38,483 nucleotides of DNA from CAYZJV01 sp964473245. GTDB lineage: Bacteria > Spirochaetota > Spirochaetia > Sphaerochaetales > Sphaerochaetaceae. How positions within the stretch are numbered: the stretch's first letter is position 1; each line of letters opens with the position of its first letter. The notes below the pieces were generated by a model that saw only the letters and a list, made by a program, of their open reading frames with translations, ran no database searches and was not told the origin of the DNA. The stretch covers positions 1 to 38,483 of the forward strand of contig CAYYOL010000019.1 in assembly GCA_964473245.1 (NCBI GenBank), in the 5' to 3' direction. Shown here piece by piece: positions 22,689 through 31,571 of the stretch. Position numbers and translations under genes: made by a program.

Positions 22689-23717
22689 ATGAAGAAGCAC
22701 TTGTTACTGCTGGTTCTGGCTGTCTTCGCGATTCCAGTAGCGCTTTTTGCACGAGGGACGCAAGAGAAACCGGAAACAACCCAAAGAGAGATCACCGTCT
22801 ATGCGTATGATTCGTTTGTATCGGAGTGGGGCCCTGGACCGCTGGTCGTTCCTGCATTCGAAGCACAGACCGGAATACAGGTAAACCTGGTATCGGCCGG
22901 GAGTGGCGGAGAACTATTGGGCCGCCTCGAACTCGAGCGACATAACCCGAAAGCCGATGTGGTGATCGGTATATCGAACGAGCTTACACACGAGAGCGTC
23001 GCTTCACAGCTATTGATCCCCTACAAGCCAGATGCCCTGGCAGAGATTCCCGAATTCCTCCACTTCGACCCCACCTACCATCTCGTTCCGTTCAACTACG
23101 GAAACTATGCATTCGTATACGATGCGAATCGGGTCGAAGATCCACCCCAATCGCTTCACGATCTTCTAGATTCGCGCTGGACTCGATCCATCATTCTCAT
23201 GGATCCTCGCACATCCAGTGTCGGTATGGGCCTGCTCGAATGGACCGTAGCCGTCTATGGGGACGAGTATCTGGCGTGGTGGGAGGCGGTGAAGCCGAAT
23301 GTACTGACCATAGCAGATGGGTGGTCGAGTGGCTATGGCTTGTTCACCCAAGGTGAGGCTCCTCTGGTTATCAGCTATACGACGAGCCCAGTGTATCATG
23401 TCCTGTACGAAGAGTCCGACCGTTTCAAGGCACAAATCTTCACTGAAGGAAATATGGCAGTGATCGAAGGGGCGGGAATCGTCGCTTCCACTACCGATAG
23501 AGCTGCTGCAGAACTGTTCATCGAGTTTCTCCTTACCGATGCCCAAACTGATATCGCTATCGCGAACATCATGTACCCGGTGAACAGTACCACAGAGTTG
23601 CCCGATGCATTCGAATCGGCGCCGAAACCAGAACACTCGATTATGCTCGATACTGAGACCATCGCAGAGAACAGAGAACGCTGGCTCCAAGAATGGGTTG
23701 AGGTGATGAGTCGATGA
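22689..23717 (+). CDS. thiB: Thiamine/TPP ABC transporter substrate-binding protein
   Basis: 342 residues. Signal peptide MKKHLLLLVLAVFAIPVALFARG, then the TbpA/ThiB pattern: ITVYAYDSF, ADVVIGISNELT, YGNYAFVYD, LMDPRTSSVGMGLLEW, and a Trp-rich ADGWSSGYGLF segment that stacks the thiamine ring in this family. Periplasmic. Under control of the TPP riboswitch just upstream, which fits. It overlaps thiP by ATGA. Confidence 0.95.
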   Translation: MKKHLLLLVLAVFAIPVALFARGTQEKPETTQREITVYAYDSFVSEWGPGPLVVPAFEAQTGIQVNLVSAGSGGELLGRLELERHNPKADVVIGISNELTHESVASQLLIPYKPDALAEIPEFLHFDPTYHLVPFNYGNYAFVYDANRVEDPPQSLHDLLDSRWTRSIILMDPRTSSVGMGLLEWTVAVYGDEYLAWWEAVKPNVLTIADGWSSGYGLFTQGEAPLVISYTTSPVYHVLYEESDRFKAQIFTEGNMAVIEGAGIVASTTDRAAAELFIEFLLTDAQTDIAIANIMYPVNSTTELPDAFESAPKPEHSIMLDTETIAENRERWLQEWVEVMSR

Positions 23718-25441
23718 ACCAGACGATGAACAGTGGTGGACGTCCAAAGAGCATACTTGAAACCTCCCGTTTCTATCGAAATTTGAGTACGCCCGCAATG
23801 GTACTTCTCACCTTTCTTTTCATCGTTCCACTCTCTATCATACTCAGTAAAGCCTTCGTCGACCAAGACGGAGGCTTTACGATTCAGCGTCTGATCGCGA
23901 TGCTCGTCGATCCCTATACACAGAGAATCCTCCGCTTCACCCTCATGCAGGCGCTGGTGAGTACGGTGGTCTCGGTTGCGATCGGATTGCCCGGAGCCTA
24001 TATCCTTGCCACCTATCGATTCCGCGGGAAAGGGATCATTCGTGCTATCTGCACTATTCCGTTCGTACTCCCTTCGATTCTGGTCGTACTCGGATTCGTC
24101 ATATTCTACGGGAACAATGGGATGGTGAACACAGCGCTCATGCGTATATTCAATCTCTCCGAGCCGCCACTCAGGATCCTCTATACCTTCAGTGCAGTGA
24201 TCCTTGCACACGCTTTCTATAATTTCCCCATAGCTCTCGGGCTCATCAGTTCGTTCTGGGAACAACTGCCAAGCCGCTACACCCATGCTGCCATGACACT
24301 CGGAGCACGAAGGTGGACCATCTTCCGCACGATCACCTTCCCGAGACTGGTTCCTGCGATTCTCAGCGCATCGACACTGATTTTCCTCTTCTGCTTCTCT
24401 AGCTTCGCGATCCTCCTCGTACTTGGAGGAGGTCCTCGGTTCACGACGCTCGAAGTGGAGATCTATCGAAGGGCACGTATGACGCTCGACATCGAGGGAG
24501 CGGCTGCGCTCAGCCTGCTCTCGATTGCGGTAACCTTGGTACTGGTTGCAATTCACCTCTGGACACAACGGATGATGGCACACCAAGAGGAGATCGAAAG
24601 GACTCCCGAGAAGAGACTGGAACGCAGCCCCTCATCCATCATGGGAAAACTGGCTGTGCTGATCTATCTCATCTTCTCGATCGTCTTCGTTCTCGGTCCA
24701 CTCGTTGCGCTTGTTTACCGCTCCTTTCAGGCGCCAGTCTCCCGCTCAGGCGATCTCGCATTCTCCCTTCGGTGGTATCGACAGCTGTTCGGTCTGGAAT
24801 CTGTAGCCGGATCGGCACTCGCCATTGCTGGCCCTGCACTGCTGAGAAGTCTTGCGATTGCTGCAGTCACTACCGTCACCTCTCTGATTATGGGGACCAT
24901 GCTCGCTGCCCGCCTCAGAAAACATGGTGAACGTGGAAGCTCTTCCATGGAGCTGTATGCCATGCTTCCCATGGCCGTCTCCTCTGTCGTCGTCGGTCTG
25001 GGCTATTACCTCGTTTCTTCTACCCTACCAGGAGGAAACGCGCTTGCGGTCACCATGGTGGTGCTTGCCCATGTGGTCATTGCAAGCCCTTTCGTTCTCC
25101 GATCCATCGTACCCGAGTACCGGAAGATCCCTTTTACCTACACGCAGGCATCGCTCACACTGGGGGCGACCGTCTCACAGACGTTCTGGCATGTGGAACT
25201 ACCACTGCTTCGCCCCGCAATGGCAACAGGGGCAGCGTTCGCCTTCGCTCTCTCCATGGGTGAGATCAATGCCACTCTCGTACTGAGCGATTCGAGCATT
25301 GTCACCGTTCCCGTGGTGATGTACCGCCTTATCGGCTCGTACAATTTCGCCGGAGCCTGTGCACTGGGCACGATTTTAATTCTCTGTTGTGCTATAGTAT
25401 TCGCTAGTACGGAAATGCTACGAAGGAGACAGGATGACTGA
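23714..25441 (+). CDS. thiP: Thiamine ABC transporter permease
   Basis: 575 residues, the double-length ThiP architecture with two fused membrane halves. Each half carries an EAA loop: YTHAAMTLGARRWTIFRTI near residue 195 and YTQASLTLGATVSQTFWHV near 480. About 12 transmembrane helices. Inner membrane. Its start overlaps thiB (ATGA) and its end overlaps thiQ by 8 bases, so the operon is tightly coupled. Confidence 0.94.
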   Translation: MNQTMNSGGRPKSILETSRFYRNLSTPAMVLLTFLFIVPLSIILSKAFVDQDGGFTIQRLIAMLVDPYTQRILRFTLMQALVSTVVSVAIGLPGAYILATYRFRGKGIIRAICTIPFVLPSILVVLGFVIFYGNNGMVNTALMRIFNLSEPPLRILYTFSAVILAHAFYNFPIALGLISSFWEQLPSRYTHAAMTLGARRWTIFRTITFPRLVPAILSASTLIFLFCFSSFAILLVLGGGPRFTTLEVEIYRRARMTLDIEGAAALSLLSIAVTLVLVAIHLWTQRMMAHQEEIERTPEKRLERSPSSIMGKLAVLIYLIFSIVFVLGPLVALVYRSFQAPVSRSGDLAFSLRWYRQLFGLESVAGSALAIAGPALLRSLAIAAVTTVTSLIMGTMLAARLRKHGERGSSSMELYAMLPMAVSSVVVGLGYYLVSSTLPGGNALAVTMVVLAHVVIASPFVLRSIVPEYRKIPFTYTQASLTLGATVSQTFWHVELPLLRPAMATGAAFAFALSMGEINATLVLSDSSIVTVPVVMYRLIGSYNFAGACALGTILILCCAIVFASTEMLRRRQDD

Positions 25442-26504
25442 CACTGAATCGGGACTCGTATGTTCGCATGTGCGTGTACACTATCCAGAATTTACCCTTG
25501 CAGTCGATTTTTCAGTGAATCCAGGAGAACTGGTGAGTATCATCGGCCCCTCAGGCTGTGGTAAGAGTACGACACTCCAGCTTATCACGGGACTTATCCC
25601 CTGTGAGTCGGGGTCCATTAGACTCAATGGTTCAGATATCACACACATGCCCGTGTGGGAGCGGAATATCGGTATGGTCTTCCAAGACTATGCCCTCTTT
25701 CCTCACCTCAATGTCACCAAGAACATAGCCTACAGTCTCAGATTGAAAAAACTGCCGAAACGGGAACAAGCCGAACGGGTGAGGCACCTGTTGGATCTCG
25801 TCGGGCTACAGGGCTACGATCGCCGAAAGGTCTCTCAATTGAGTGGAGGGGAACGTCAGCGGGTCGCGCTCGCCCGAGCTTTGGCAGCCGAACCACAACT
25901 ACTTCTGCTCGATGAGCCGTTATCTGCTCTCGATGCAAAGATGCGCAAACGACTTCGCCAACAGATCAGACACATCCATGAGGCCACTGGTATCACCACG
26001 CTGTACGTGACGCACGACCAAGAGGAGGCTCTCACGATCAGCGACAGAGTCGTGGTGATGCAGAACGGATCCATGGAGCAGTTCGCCACACCCGAAGAGA
26101 TCTATAACCACCCCGCCACGCTGTTCGCTGCCCAGTTCACCGGAGATGGAACGTTACTTCCTCATGCCCTCATTCCTAAGACCCTCGTTTCCATGGACAA
26201 GGGACCAGAGACGGTAGTGTTCAGAAGTAGTGGCGAGACACGACAGGTGTTCTTTCGTCCAGAGCGGGTGATCGTCCATGATAATCGATCACTTGCATTC
26301 CCCGAGTTCCTTCCCCACCTTCGGTTTCCGGAATCTCGCATTCTGAATTGTGAATACCAGGGAGGACGATACCTTCTCACCTGCGAATGGAATGGTCATG
26401 AAATCCTTGCCTATGCGAGATTTAAGCCCAAGCATTCCCGGGTAATGCTGGGTGTTCGAGTCTCAGATCTCGTCGAATATGTCGAGGGTGTGGTAGCCCG
26501 ATAG
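25434..26504 (+). CDS. thiQ: Thiamine ABC transporter ATPase, long form
   Basis: 356 residues. Walker A GPSGCGKST, Q-loop VFQDYALFPHLNV, signature LSGGERQRVALARAL, Walker B LLLLDEP, D-loop SALD and switch VTHD. E. coli ThiQ is about 230 residues; this one has an extra 120-residue C-terminal region with TOBE-like strands (FFRPERVIV, ILNCEYQGGRYLLTCEWNGHEILA), as in PotA/FbpC-type ATPases. The extension may be regulatory. Position in the thiBPQ operon gives the function. Confidence 0.92.
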   Translation: MTDTESGLVCSHVRVHYPEFTLAVDFSVNPGELVSIIGPSGCGKSTTLQLITGLIPCESGSIRLNGSDITHMPVWERNIGMVFQDYALFPHLNVTKNIAYSLRLKKLPKREQAERVRHLLDLVGLQGYDRRKVSQLSGGERQRVALARALAAEPQLLLLDEPLSALDAKMRKRLRQQIRHIHEATGITTLYVTHDQEEALTISDRVVVMQNGSMEQFATPEEIYNHPATLFAAQFTGDGTLLPHALIPKTLVSMDKGPETVVFRSSGETRQVFFRPERVIVHDNRSLAFPEFLPHLRFPESRILNCEYQGGRYLLTCEWNGHEILAYARFKPKHSRVMLGVRVSDLVEYVEGVVAR

Positions 26505-26575
26505 AAAAATATTTTGAAAAAAATGAAGCATTTGTCCTCTCTTGTTGGTTATATTCCATATAGGAGAGTTCGGTA

Positions 26576-27217
26576 GTGACATACACAAGGCATACCATAT
26601 ATAGTACAACGACCATGAGAAGAACTGTCAGTCAGGTGCCGATACGCATAGTGCTCGCCGTGATCTTTGCACTGGCAATGCTCGGCTCACCGCTCTCGGC
26701 AGGCAAACCGGTGTCTTCAGGTTTCAAGGTAGAAACAGATCTCTCGTGGTACGGAAGCATACCCAGTACCATGCACGATGACGCTCTTCCCCTCAGAAGC
26801 CATCTTTCGGTCGGCTCGACCATCGCACCCTTGGTGCACGGGTTTGGCCCCTCTGTCGAGCTATCCATGGGAGTGACTGGGTTCTACACCACCCGATCGA
26901 TGCTATATGGGACAACGCTCTGGCGTCCATTCGTCGCCCTCGGTCCAACGATAGATTTCACCTTCCACTTCGATGACCGTTTCGCCGTGACAGCCGGCAC
27001 TTCACTGTTTCTCACCATGTACACGCAACTAGTGGAGTTTGCTCCGCTTTGGAGAGTTCGGGCAGCAGGGGTCTATGAAATGTCCGACTCGAGTCGAAAC
27101 AGATTCGCACTGACCATTCCCCTTACCATAGATTTTAGAGAAGACTATCTATCTGTTACCGCTGGCGTCGGCTTCCAATGGAGATTCGACTCGAATCCGT
27201 CGGGAGGTGATGCATGA
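26576..27217 (+). CDS. Small beta-barrel-like outer membrane protein
   Basis: 213 residues from GTG 26576, which has AGGAGA eight bases upstream; ATG 26615 (200 residues) lacks a ribosome site but begins closer to the signal peptide. The signal segment IRIVLAVIFALAMLGSPLSAG is followed by alternating beta strands (KVETDLSWYG, SHLSVGSTIA, VELSMGVTGFY, PFVALGPTIDFTFHF, FAVTAGTSLFL, LSVTAGVGFQWRF) ending in aromatics, typical of an eight-strand outer-membrane barrel. No named family recognised. It overlaps the caspase-lipoprotein gene by ATGA, so the two are probably made as a pair. Confidence 0.72.
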   Translation: MTYTRHTIYSTTTMRRTVSQVPIRIVLAVIFALAMLGSPLSAGKPVSSGFKVETDLSWYGSIPSTMHDDALPLRSHLSVGSTIAPLVHGFGPSVELSMGVTGFYTTRSMLYGTTLWRPFVALGPTIDFTFHFDDRFAVTAGTSLFLTMYTQLVEFAPLWRVRAAGVYEMSDSSRNRFALTIPLTIDFREDYLSVTAGVGFQWRFDSNPSGGDA

Positions 27218-28182
27218 AGAAGCTCCTCCTTGCCCTCGCAATTCTTCTCCTGATCGTAGCACTGAGCTCGTGTGAACTCTTTCTGGAAAAACCACCCAGA
27301 CCGACGATCCATGCCCTGTTCATCGGGTTGGATTACTCCACTACCAAGGGTGTAGTCATCGATGGCGTTACGTATGGTCTTGGATATTTGAGTGGAACGA
27401 TTGGCGATGTATTCGAGGTGGCAGTTGCTTTGGAGCAGTTGACAGGCGCCTCCTATTTCAACCTGGATCATGAAGTTGTATTGATGACCGAAGAGGCAGA
27501 TCATACTCCTGCACTGGGGAGACTTCCCACCCGCAGTAATGTGCTCGCGGAACTGGACCGATACAAGCCCGGTGGGGATCGGGAGGTAGAGCAACAGGAT
27601 ATCTTCTTCCTCTACTATGCTGGACACGGAGAAGCAGATGGATATCCGCTCCTCTTATCTTCTGAAAACTCCAATCTAGCAACGTCTATTAGCGAAGCAG
27701 AACTGAACGATTCGGTAGGAGCTATTGCTGGTACAAAGGTTATCATTCTTGATACCTGCTACAGCGGTCAGATTGTCGAATCGTATCCGAGAACTGCGAG
27801 CGACCGGGAATCGGTTAGCTACCATGCAAACCTCTTCGCTCTCACCGCCTCATCGGAAAACCAAGAATCTCGAGAGGACCTTTTTTCTTCCATTGGACAT
27901 AACCATGGCTACTTCTCGCTCTATTTCCTCGATGCGATTGGGTGGAACCACATCTCCGACACCCCTTCGGAGGCAACACTGGATGGAAGAGAGATCGTTG
28001 TTCCAGGAGATATGAGAGCGAAAGAGGATATTCCCAGCTATAAGAACGAAACGATCCTTCTTGGAGATATCTACCGACACATCATCAACAAATTCAGGTA
28101 TGCAGAACAGTGGCTCAGTCTGCAGACACCGCAGACCAGCGGTGGCCCCAAAGACCTCGTTCTCTTCAGCGATCGCTGGTAG
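27214..28182 (+). CDS. Caspase-fold lipoprotein (C14 peptidase)
   Basis: 322 residues. Lipoprotein signal peptide with lipobox LSSC, acylated Cys20. The caspase core follows: strand THALFIG-type (TIHALFIGLDYS), catalytic His138 in DIFFLYYAGHGE and catalytic Cys182 in VIILDTCYSGQI, the metacaspase/caspase dyad. ORF length fits a single p20-like domain with extra C-terminal strands. A secreted, membrane-anchored caspase-like protease facing the periplasm or cell surface. It overlaps the upstream barrel gene by ATGA and its stop abuts the convergent uvrB stop with no gap. Substrate unknown. Confidence 0.92.
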   Translation: MKKLLLALAILLLIVALSSCELFLEKPPRPTIHALFIGLDYSTTKGVVIDGVTYGLGYLSGTIGDVFEVAVALEQLTGASYFNLDHEVVLMTEEADHTPALGRLPTRSNVLAELDRYKPGGDREVEQQDIFFLYYAGHGEADGYPLLLSSENSNLATSISEAELNDSVGAIAGTKVIILDTCYSGQIVESYPRTASDRESVSYHANLFALTASSENQESREDLFSSIGHNHGYFSLYFLDAIGWNHISDTPSEATLDGREIVVPGDMRAKEDIPSYKNETILLGDIYRHIINKFRYAEQWLSLQTPQTSGGPKDLVLFSDRW

Positions 28183-30186
28183 TCACTTCCTGCTGATCTT
28201 CATGTTCTTCACGGCATCGATCTCATCTCTGAGTATCGCAGCTTGTTCGAACTCGAGATTCTTGGCATGCTCGAGCATCTCCCGCTCTAGATCGCGTATG
28301 TATTTCTTCCTGTCCGCGGCGATCAGAAGATTGTACTTGCTCTTGAGAACATCGATATCTCCCTTCTGGATCTCCTGTTTCTCCACCTTCTCACGGGAGA
28401 TAAGATCCTGAATCGACTTGATGATAGTCGTCGGTGTGATACCATGTTCCTCATTGTACTGCTGCTGAATCGCCCTGCGCCTCCCAGTCTCCTCGATCGC
28501 CAGTTTCATGGCATCGCTTTCCCGATCGGCATACATAATGACTCTACCGTCCACATTCCTCGCAGCTCTTCCGATCGTCTGAATCAGTGAGGTCGCAGAA
28601 CGGAGGAAGCCGATCTTGTCTGCATCGAGAATCGCAATGAGAGAGACCTCCGGAAGGTCCAGCCCCTCTCTGAGCAGGTTGATCCCAACTAGGACATCAT
28701 AGGATCCCATGCGGAGATCACGAAGCAGTTCGACTCTCTCGATTGTCTCTATTTCAGAGTGCAGGTACCGTACCTTGAGACCAAGATTTGCAAGATAGTC
28801 GGTCAAATCCTCTGCCATCCGCTTTGTCAGCGTGGTAACGAGAACTCGCTCCCTCTTCTCGATCGTCTTGCGGATCTCACCGTACAGATCTTCCATCTGC
28901 CCTTCGGTGGGACGAATCTCTACAACGGGATCGAGAAGGCCGGTAGGACGGATGATCTGTTCGACAACCTGTGACGATTCAGCAATCTCCCGAGCACCTG
29001 GAGTAGCGGATACATAGACTCTTTGACCGCAGGTCCGATCGAATTCGCTGTAGGTGAGCGGTCTGTTGTCGAGAGCGGAAGGGAGACGGAATCCGAAATT
29101 CACCAGGTTCAACTTTCGACTCCGATCACCCTCGTACATCGCTCCTATCTGGGGAATCGTCACATGCGACTCATCGATGAACGTGAGAAATCCCGGAGGA
29201 AAGTAGTTCAGCAACACAGGAGGAGCTTCACCCGCCTCCCGATTTCCGAGCGGACGTGAGTAGTTCTCGATGCCCGAACAATACCCCAACTCTTGCAACA
29301 TCTCGAGATCGTACTCTACCCGCGTCTTGATTCGCTCAGCCTCAAGCATCTTCCCTTGCCGAATGAAATGGTTGTACTGCTCCTCAAGCTCCTGCTGGAT
29401 TCGCCCTATGGCTGCCTGCACTTGCTCGGGAGGCATAACAAACTGTTTAGCTGGATACAGACTGAACGAAGAGACCGTCTCGAGCACCTCACCTGATACC
29501 GGATCGAACCACTCGATTCGCTCGATCTCATCCCAGTTGATTCTGATACGAACGGCAGTCTCTAGGTACGAGGGACAGATCTCAATGACATCGCCCCGTA
29601 CTCTGAATGAACCTCGTTCGAGAATCATGTCATTTCGATCATACTGCATACGGATCATATGCTCGAGATCGCTCTTGTGGTCGAATTGCTCCCCGACCGA
29701 GAAGTGTTTGACCATGTCACGAAGAGAGATCGGATTGCCAAGACCGAAAATGCAACTCACCGTTGCTACGATAATGACATCGCGACGCTCCATGAGTGCA
29801 AAAGAAGCGAACAATCGAAGACGATCGATCTCGTCGTTGATATCGGCATCTTTTTCGATATAGAGATCCTTACCAGGGACATACGCCTCAGGTTGATAAT
29901 AGTCGTATGTAGAGACGAAATAGCCTACGGCATTGTGAGGAAAGAACGACTTGAACTCTCGGAACAGCTGAGCAGCGAGCGTCTTGTTGTGGCTCAGCAC
30001 CAACGTGGGGCGCTGCACCTTCTCTATGATCTTAGCCATGGTGAAGGTCTTCCCCGAACCGGTGACACCCTTCAAAGTCTGTCTCTCGAAGCCAGACTCG
30101 ACTCCAGCAGAGAGCAACTCGATGGCATCTGCCTGATCGCCAGATGGACCATATTCCGCTACCACCTGAAACTTTTTGGAACTCAT
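28183..30186 (-). CDS. uvrB: Excinuclease ABC subunit B
   Basis: 667 residues from ATG 30186, which overlaps the htrA stop (ATGA); an upstream in-frame ATG four codons earlier lies in htrA. Walker A GVTGSGKT, the damage-probing beta-hairpin region YDYYQPEAYVPGKDLYIEKDADI, helicase motif II DESH, motif VI QTIGRAARN, and a C-terminal UVR domain (MLEHAKNLEFEQAAILRDEI) that binds UvrC. Cytosolic nucleotide-excision repair. uvrA and uvrC are elsewhere. Confidence 0.97.
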   Translation of the reverse strand: MSSKKFQVVAEYGPSGDQADAIELLSAGVESGFERQTLKGVTGSGKTFTMAKIIEKVQRPTLVLSHNKTLAAQLFREFKSFFPHNAVGYFVSTYDYYQPEAYVPGKDLYIEKDADINDEIDRLRLFASFALMERRDVIIVATVSCIFGLGNPISLRDMVKHFSVGEQFDHKSDLEHMIRMQYDRNDMILERGSFRVRGDVIEICPSYLETAVRIRINWDEIERIEWFDPVSGEVLETVSSFSLYPAKQFVMPPEQVQAAIGRIQQELEEQYNHFIRQGKMLEAERIKTRVEYDLEMLQELGYCSGIENYSRPLGNREAGEAPPVLLNYFPPGFLTFIDESHVTIPQIGAMYEGDRSRKLNLVNFGFRLPSALDNRPLTYSEFDRTCGQRVYVSATPGAREIAESSQVVEQIIRPTGLLDPVVEIRPTEGQMEDLYGEIRKTIEKRERVLVTTLTKRMAEDLTDYLANLGLKVRYLHSEIETIERVELLRDLRMGSYDVLVGINLLREGLDLPEVSLIAILDADKIGFLRSATSLIQTIGRAARNVDGRVIMYADRESDAMKLAIEETGRRRAIQQQYNEEHGITPTTIIKSIQDLISREKVEKQEIQKGDIDVLKSKYNLLIAADRKKYIRDLEREMLEHAKNLEFEQAAILRDEIDAVKNMKISRK

Positions 30187-31478
30187 TGCACCGTCCATTC
30201 CATCCCCTCCGGACGCTCAACCAACTCGATCTTCAACCGCTTCTCTTCTCCTTTGCGCAATACCACGACCTCTACACTGTCACCGGGGTGCGTATCTACC
30301 AAGGCACTATAGAGATCGGCATACTCTTGTATCGATTCCCCATCGACCGAGATGATGATATCTCCACCAAGGAAGATGATGGATCGACCATACTGCACCC
30401 GCTCGGTTCCACCTTTCAGCCCACCCTTCTCGGCTTTCCCGCCAGGTCGAACCTGACTTACCAGAAGACCACTCGAAACAGGGAGATCTGCATACTCCAC
30501 AATATAGGGCTCAAGCTGTACCAGTGTGACATCCAACCAGCCTCGCACCACTTTTCCGTATTGAATAAGATCTGGAATCACACTTATTGCCGTATCCACC
30601 GGAATAGCGAATCCGATACCCTGAGAACCCCCGGTAGTGGAGTGGATCGTGGTAGCGATTCCTACCATCTCTCCCCGACTATTCAACAATGGTCCTCCAG
30701 AGTTTCCCGGGTTGATCGCAGCATCGGTCTGGATCATACCATTGATCACGGTATTCATCTCGGTGCGAACCGGCCGACCTAGTCCGGATACCGTACCGAT
30801 GGTCATCGTGCGATCATAGCCAAACGGATTCCCGATGGCCACGACCTTCTGACCGACCTTGAGTTCTCGTGCTGTGCCGAACGTGATCGGGTCGAGTATC
30901 ATCTGAGGTGGCAGCTCCATCTTGAGCACCGCAAGATCGTTTTCGTTATCAATGCCCACTAAAGAGGCTTCGTGATTCGAGCCATCGTACAGACTGATAG
31001 TCAAGTGCGTGGCATCCTTGACCACATGTGCATTTGTGAGAATATAGCCATCTTCACTTATCACGATACCCGAACCGGTTCCCTGGACAGGGAGGACTTC
31101 AAGGAAGGTATTCAGACCGAGCGTTACAGTGGTTATGTGGACCACACTCTTGTTGGCCAATTCGTAGATTGCGATATTTCGCATCTCTTCTGCACTGTAG
31201 GTGTAATTTGACATATCCCCGAGAAATACCGAGACACCGGCATCACCATAGAAGATCTCGTGGACCTCCACTCCTGCAAGCCGGAGAAGACCGAGCTCGC
31301 CATCGCGATTCAGGACCTCTGCAAGGACCTTGCGTTGTTGCTCATGCAGATCCTTCTGTCGAAGTACACGCGTCCATGCAATGATGCCCACAGCAAGGAT
31401 GACAATCAGTACTCCTATGAGGACACTACGGATCATGTTCCATATTGTGCGCCTGCTCTTCTGTGTACTATGCTCCAA
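30183..31478 (-). CDS. DegP/HtrA-like membrane-anchored serine protease
   Basis: 431 residues from TTG 31478, with GGAGGA just upstream; a start at ATG 31436 (residue 15) is less well supported. One N-terminal transmembrane helix (17-35) and no cleavable signal, so DegS-like anchoring with the protease in the periplasm. Triad His151 (TNAHVV), Asp181 (ENDLAVL) and Ser260 (GNSGGP), then one PDZ domain (about 320-425). Envelope protein quality control. Upstream of and overlapping uvrB; the pairing has no obvious functional meaning. Confidence 0.95.
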   Translation of the reverse strand: MEHSTQKSRRTIWNMIRSVLIGVLIVILAVGIIAWTRVLRQKDLHEQQRKVLAEVLNRDGELGLLRLAGVEVHEIFYGDAGVSVFLGDMSNYTYSAEEMRNIAIYELANKSVVHITTVTLGLNTFLEVLPVQGTGSGIVISEDGYILTNAHVVKDATHLTISLYDGSNHEASLVGIDNENDLAVLKMELPPQMILDPITFGTARELKVGQKVVAIGNPFGYDRTMTIGTVSGLGRPVRTEMNTVINGMIQTDAAINPGNSGGPLLNSRGEMVGIATTIHSTTGGSQGIGFAIPVDTAISVIPDLIQYGKVVRGWLDVTLVQLEPYIVEYADLPVSSGLLVSQVRPGGKAEKGGLKGGTERVQYGRSIIFLGGDIIISVDGESIQEYADLYSALVDTHPGDSVEVVVLRKGEEKRLKIELVERPEGMEWTVQ

Positions 31479-31571
31479 GGTGCTCCTCCAACCAGATGAT
31501 ATACCAAGGACTAGTGTACTCTATCTCTTTCTCTCTGTACATATTCTCGTGCTTCCCACTTCGTTCGGCGA

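Noticed and set aside
23396..24586. 396-residue minus-strand frame opposite thiB and thiP
   Set aside because: Highly charged, Glu/Arg/Asp-heavy composition from antisense reading of membrane-protein codons; no motif or ribosome site.
26505..26575. Promoter in the 71-base AT-rich spacer before the barrel gene
   Set aside because: Several -10-like and -35-like hexamers occur but none pair at a proper spacing.
31479..31571. Regulatory content in the spacer between htrA and the MATE gene
   Set aside because: No convincing promoter, hairpin or repeat could be identified by eye.
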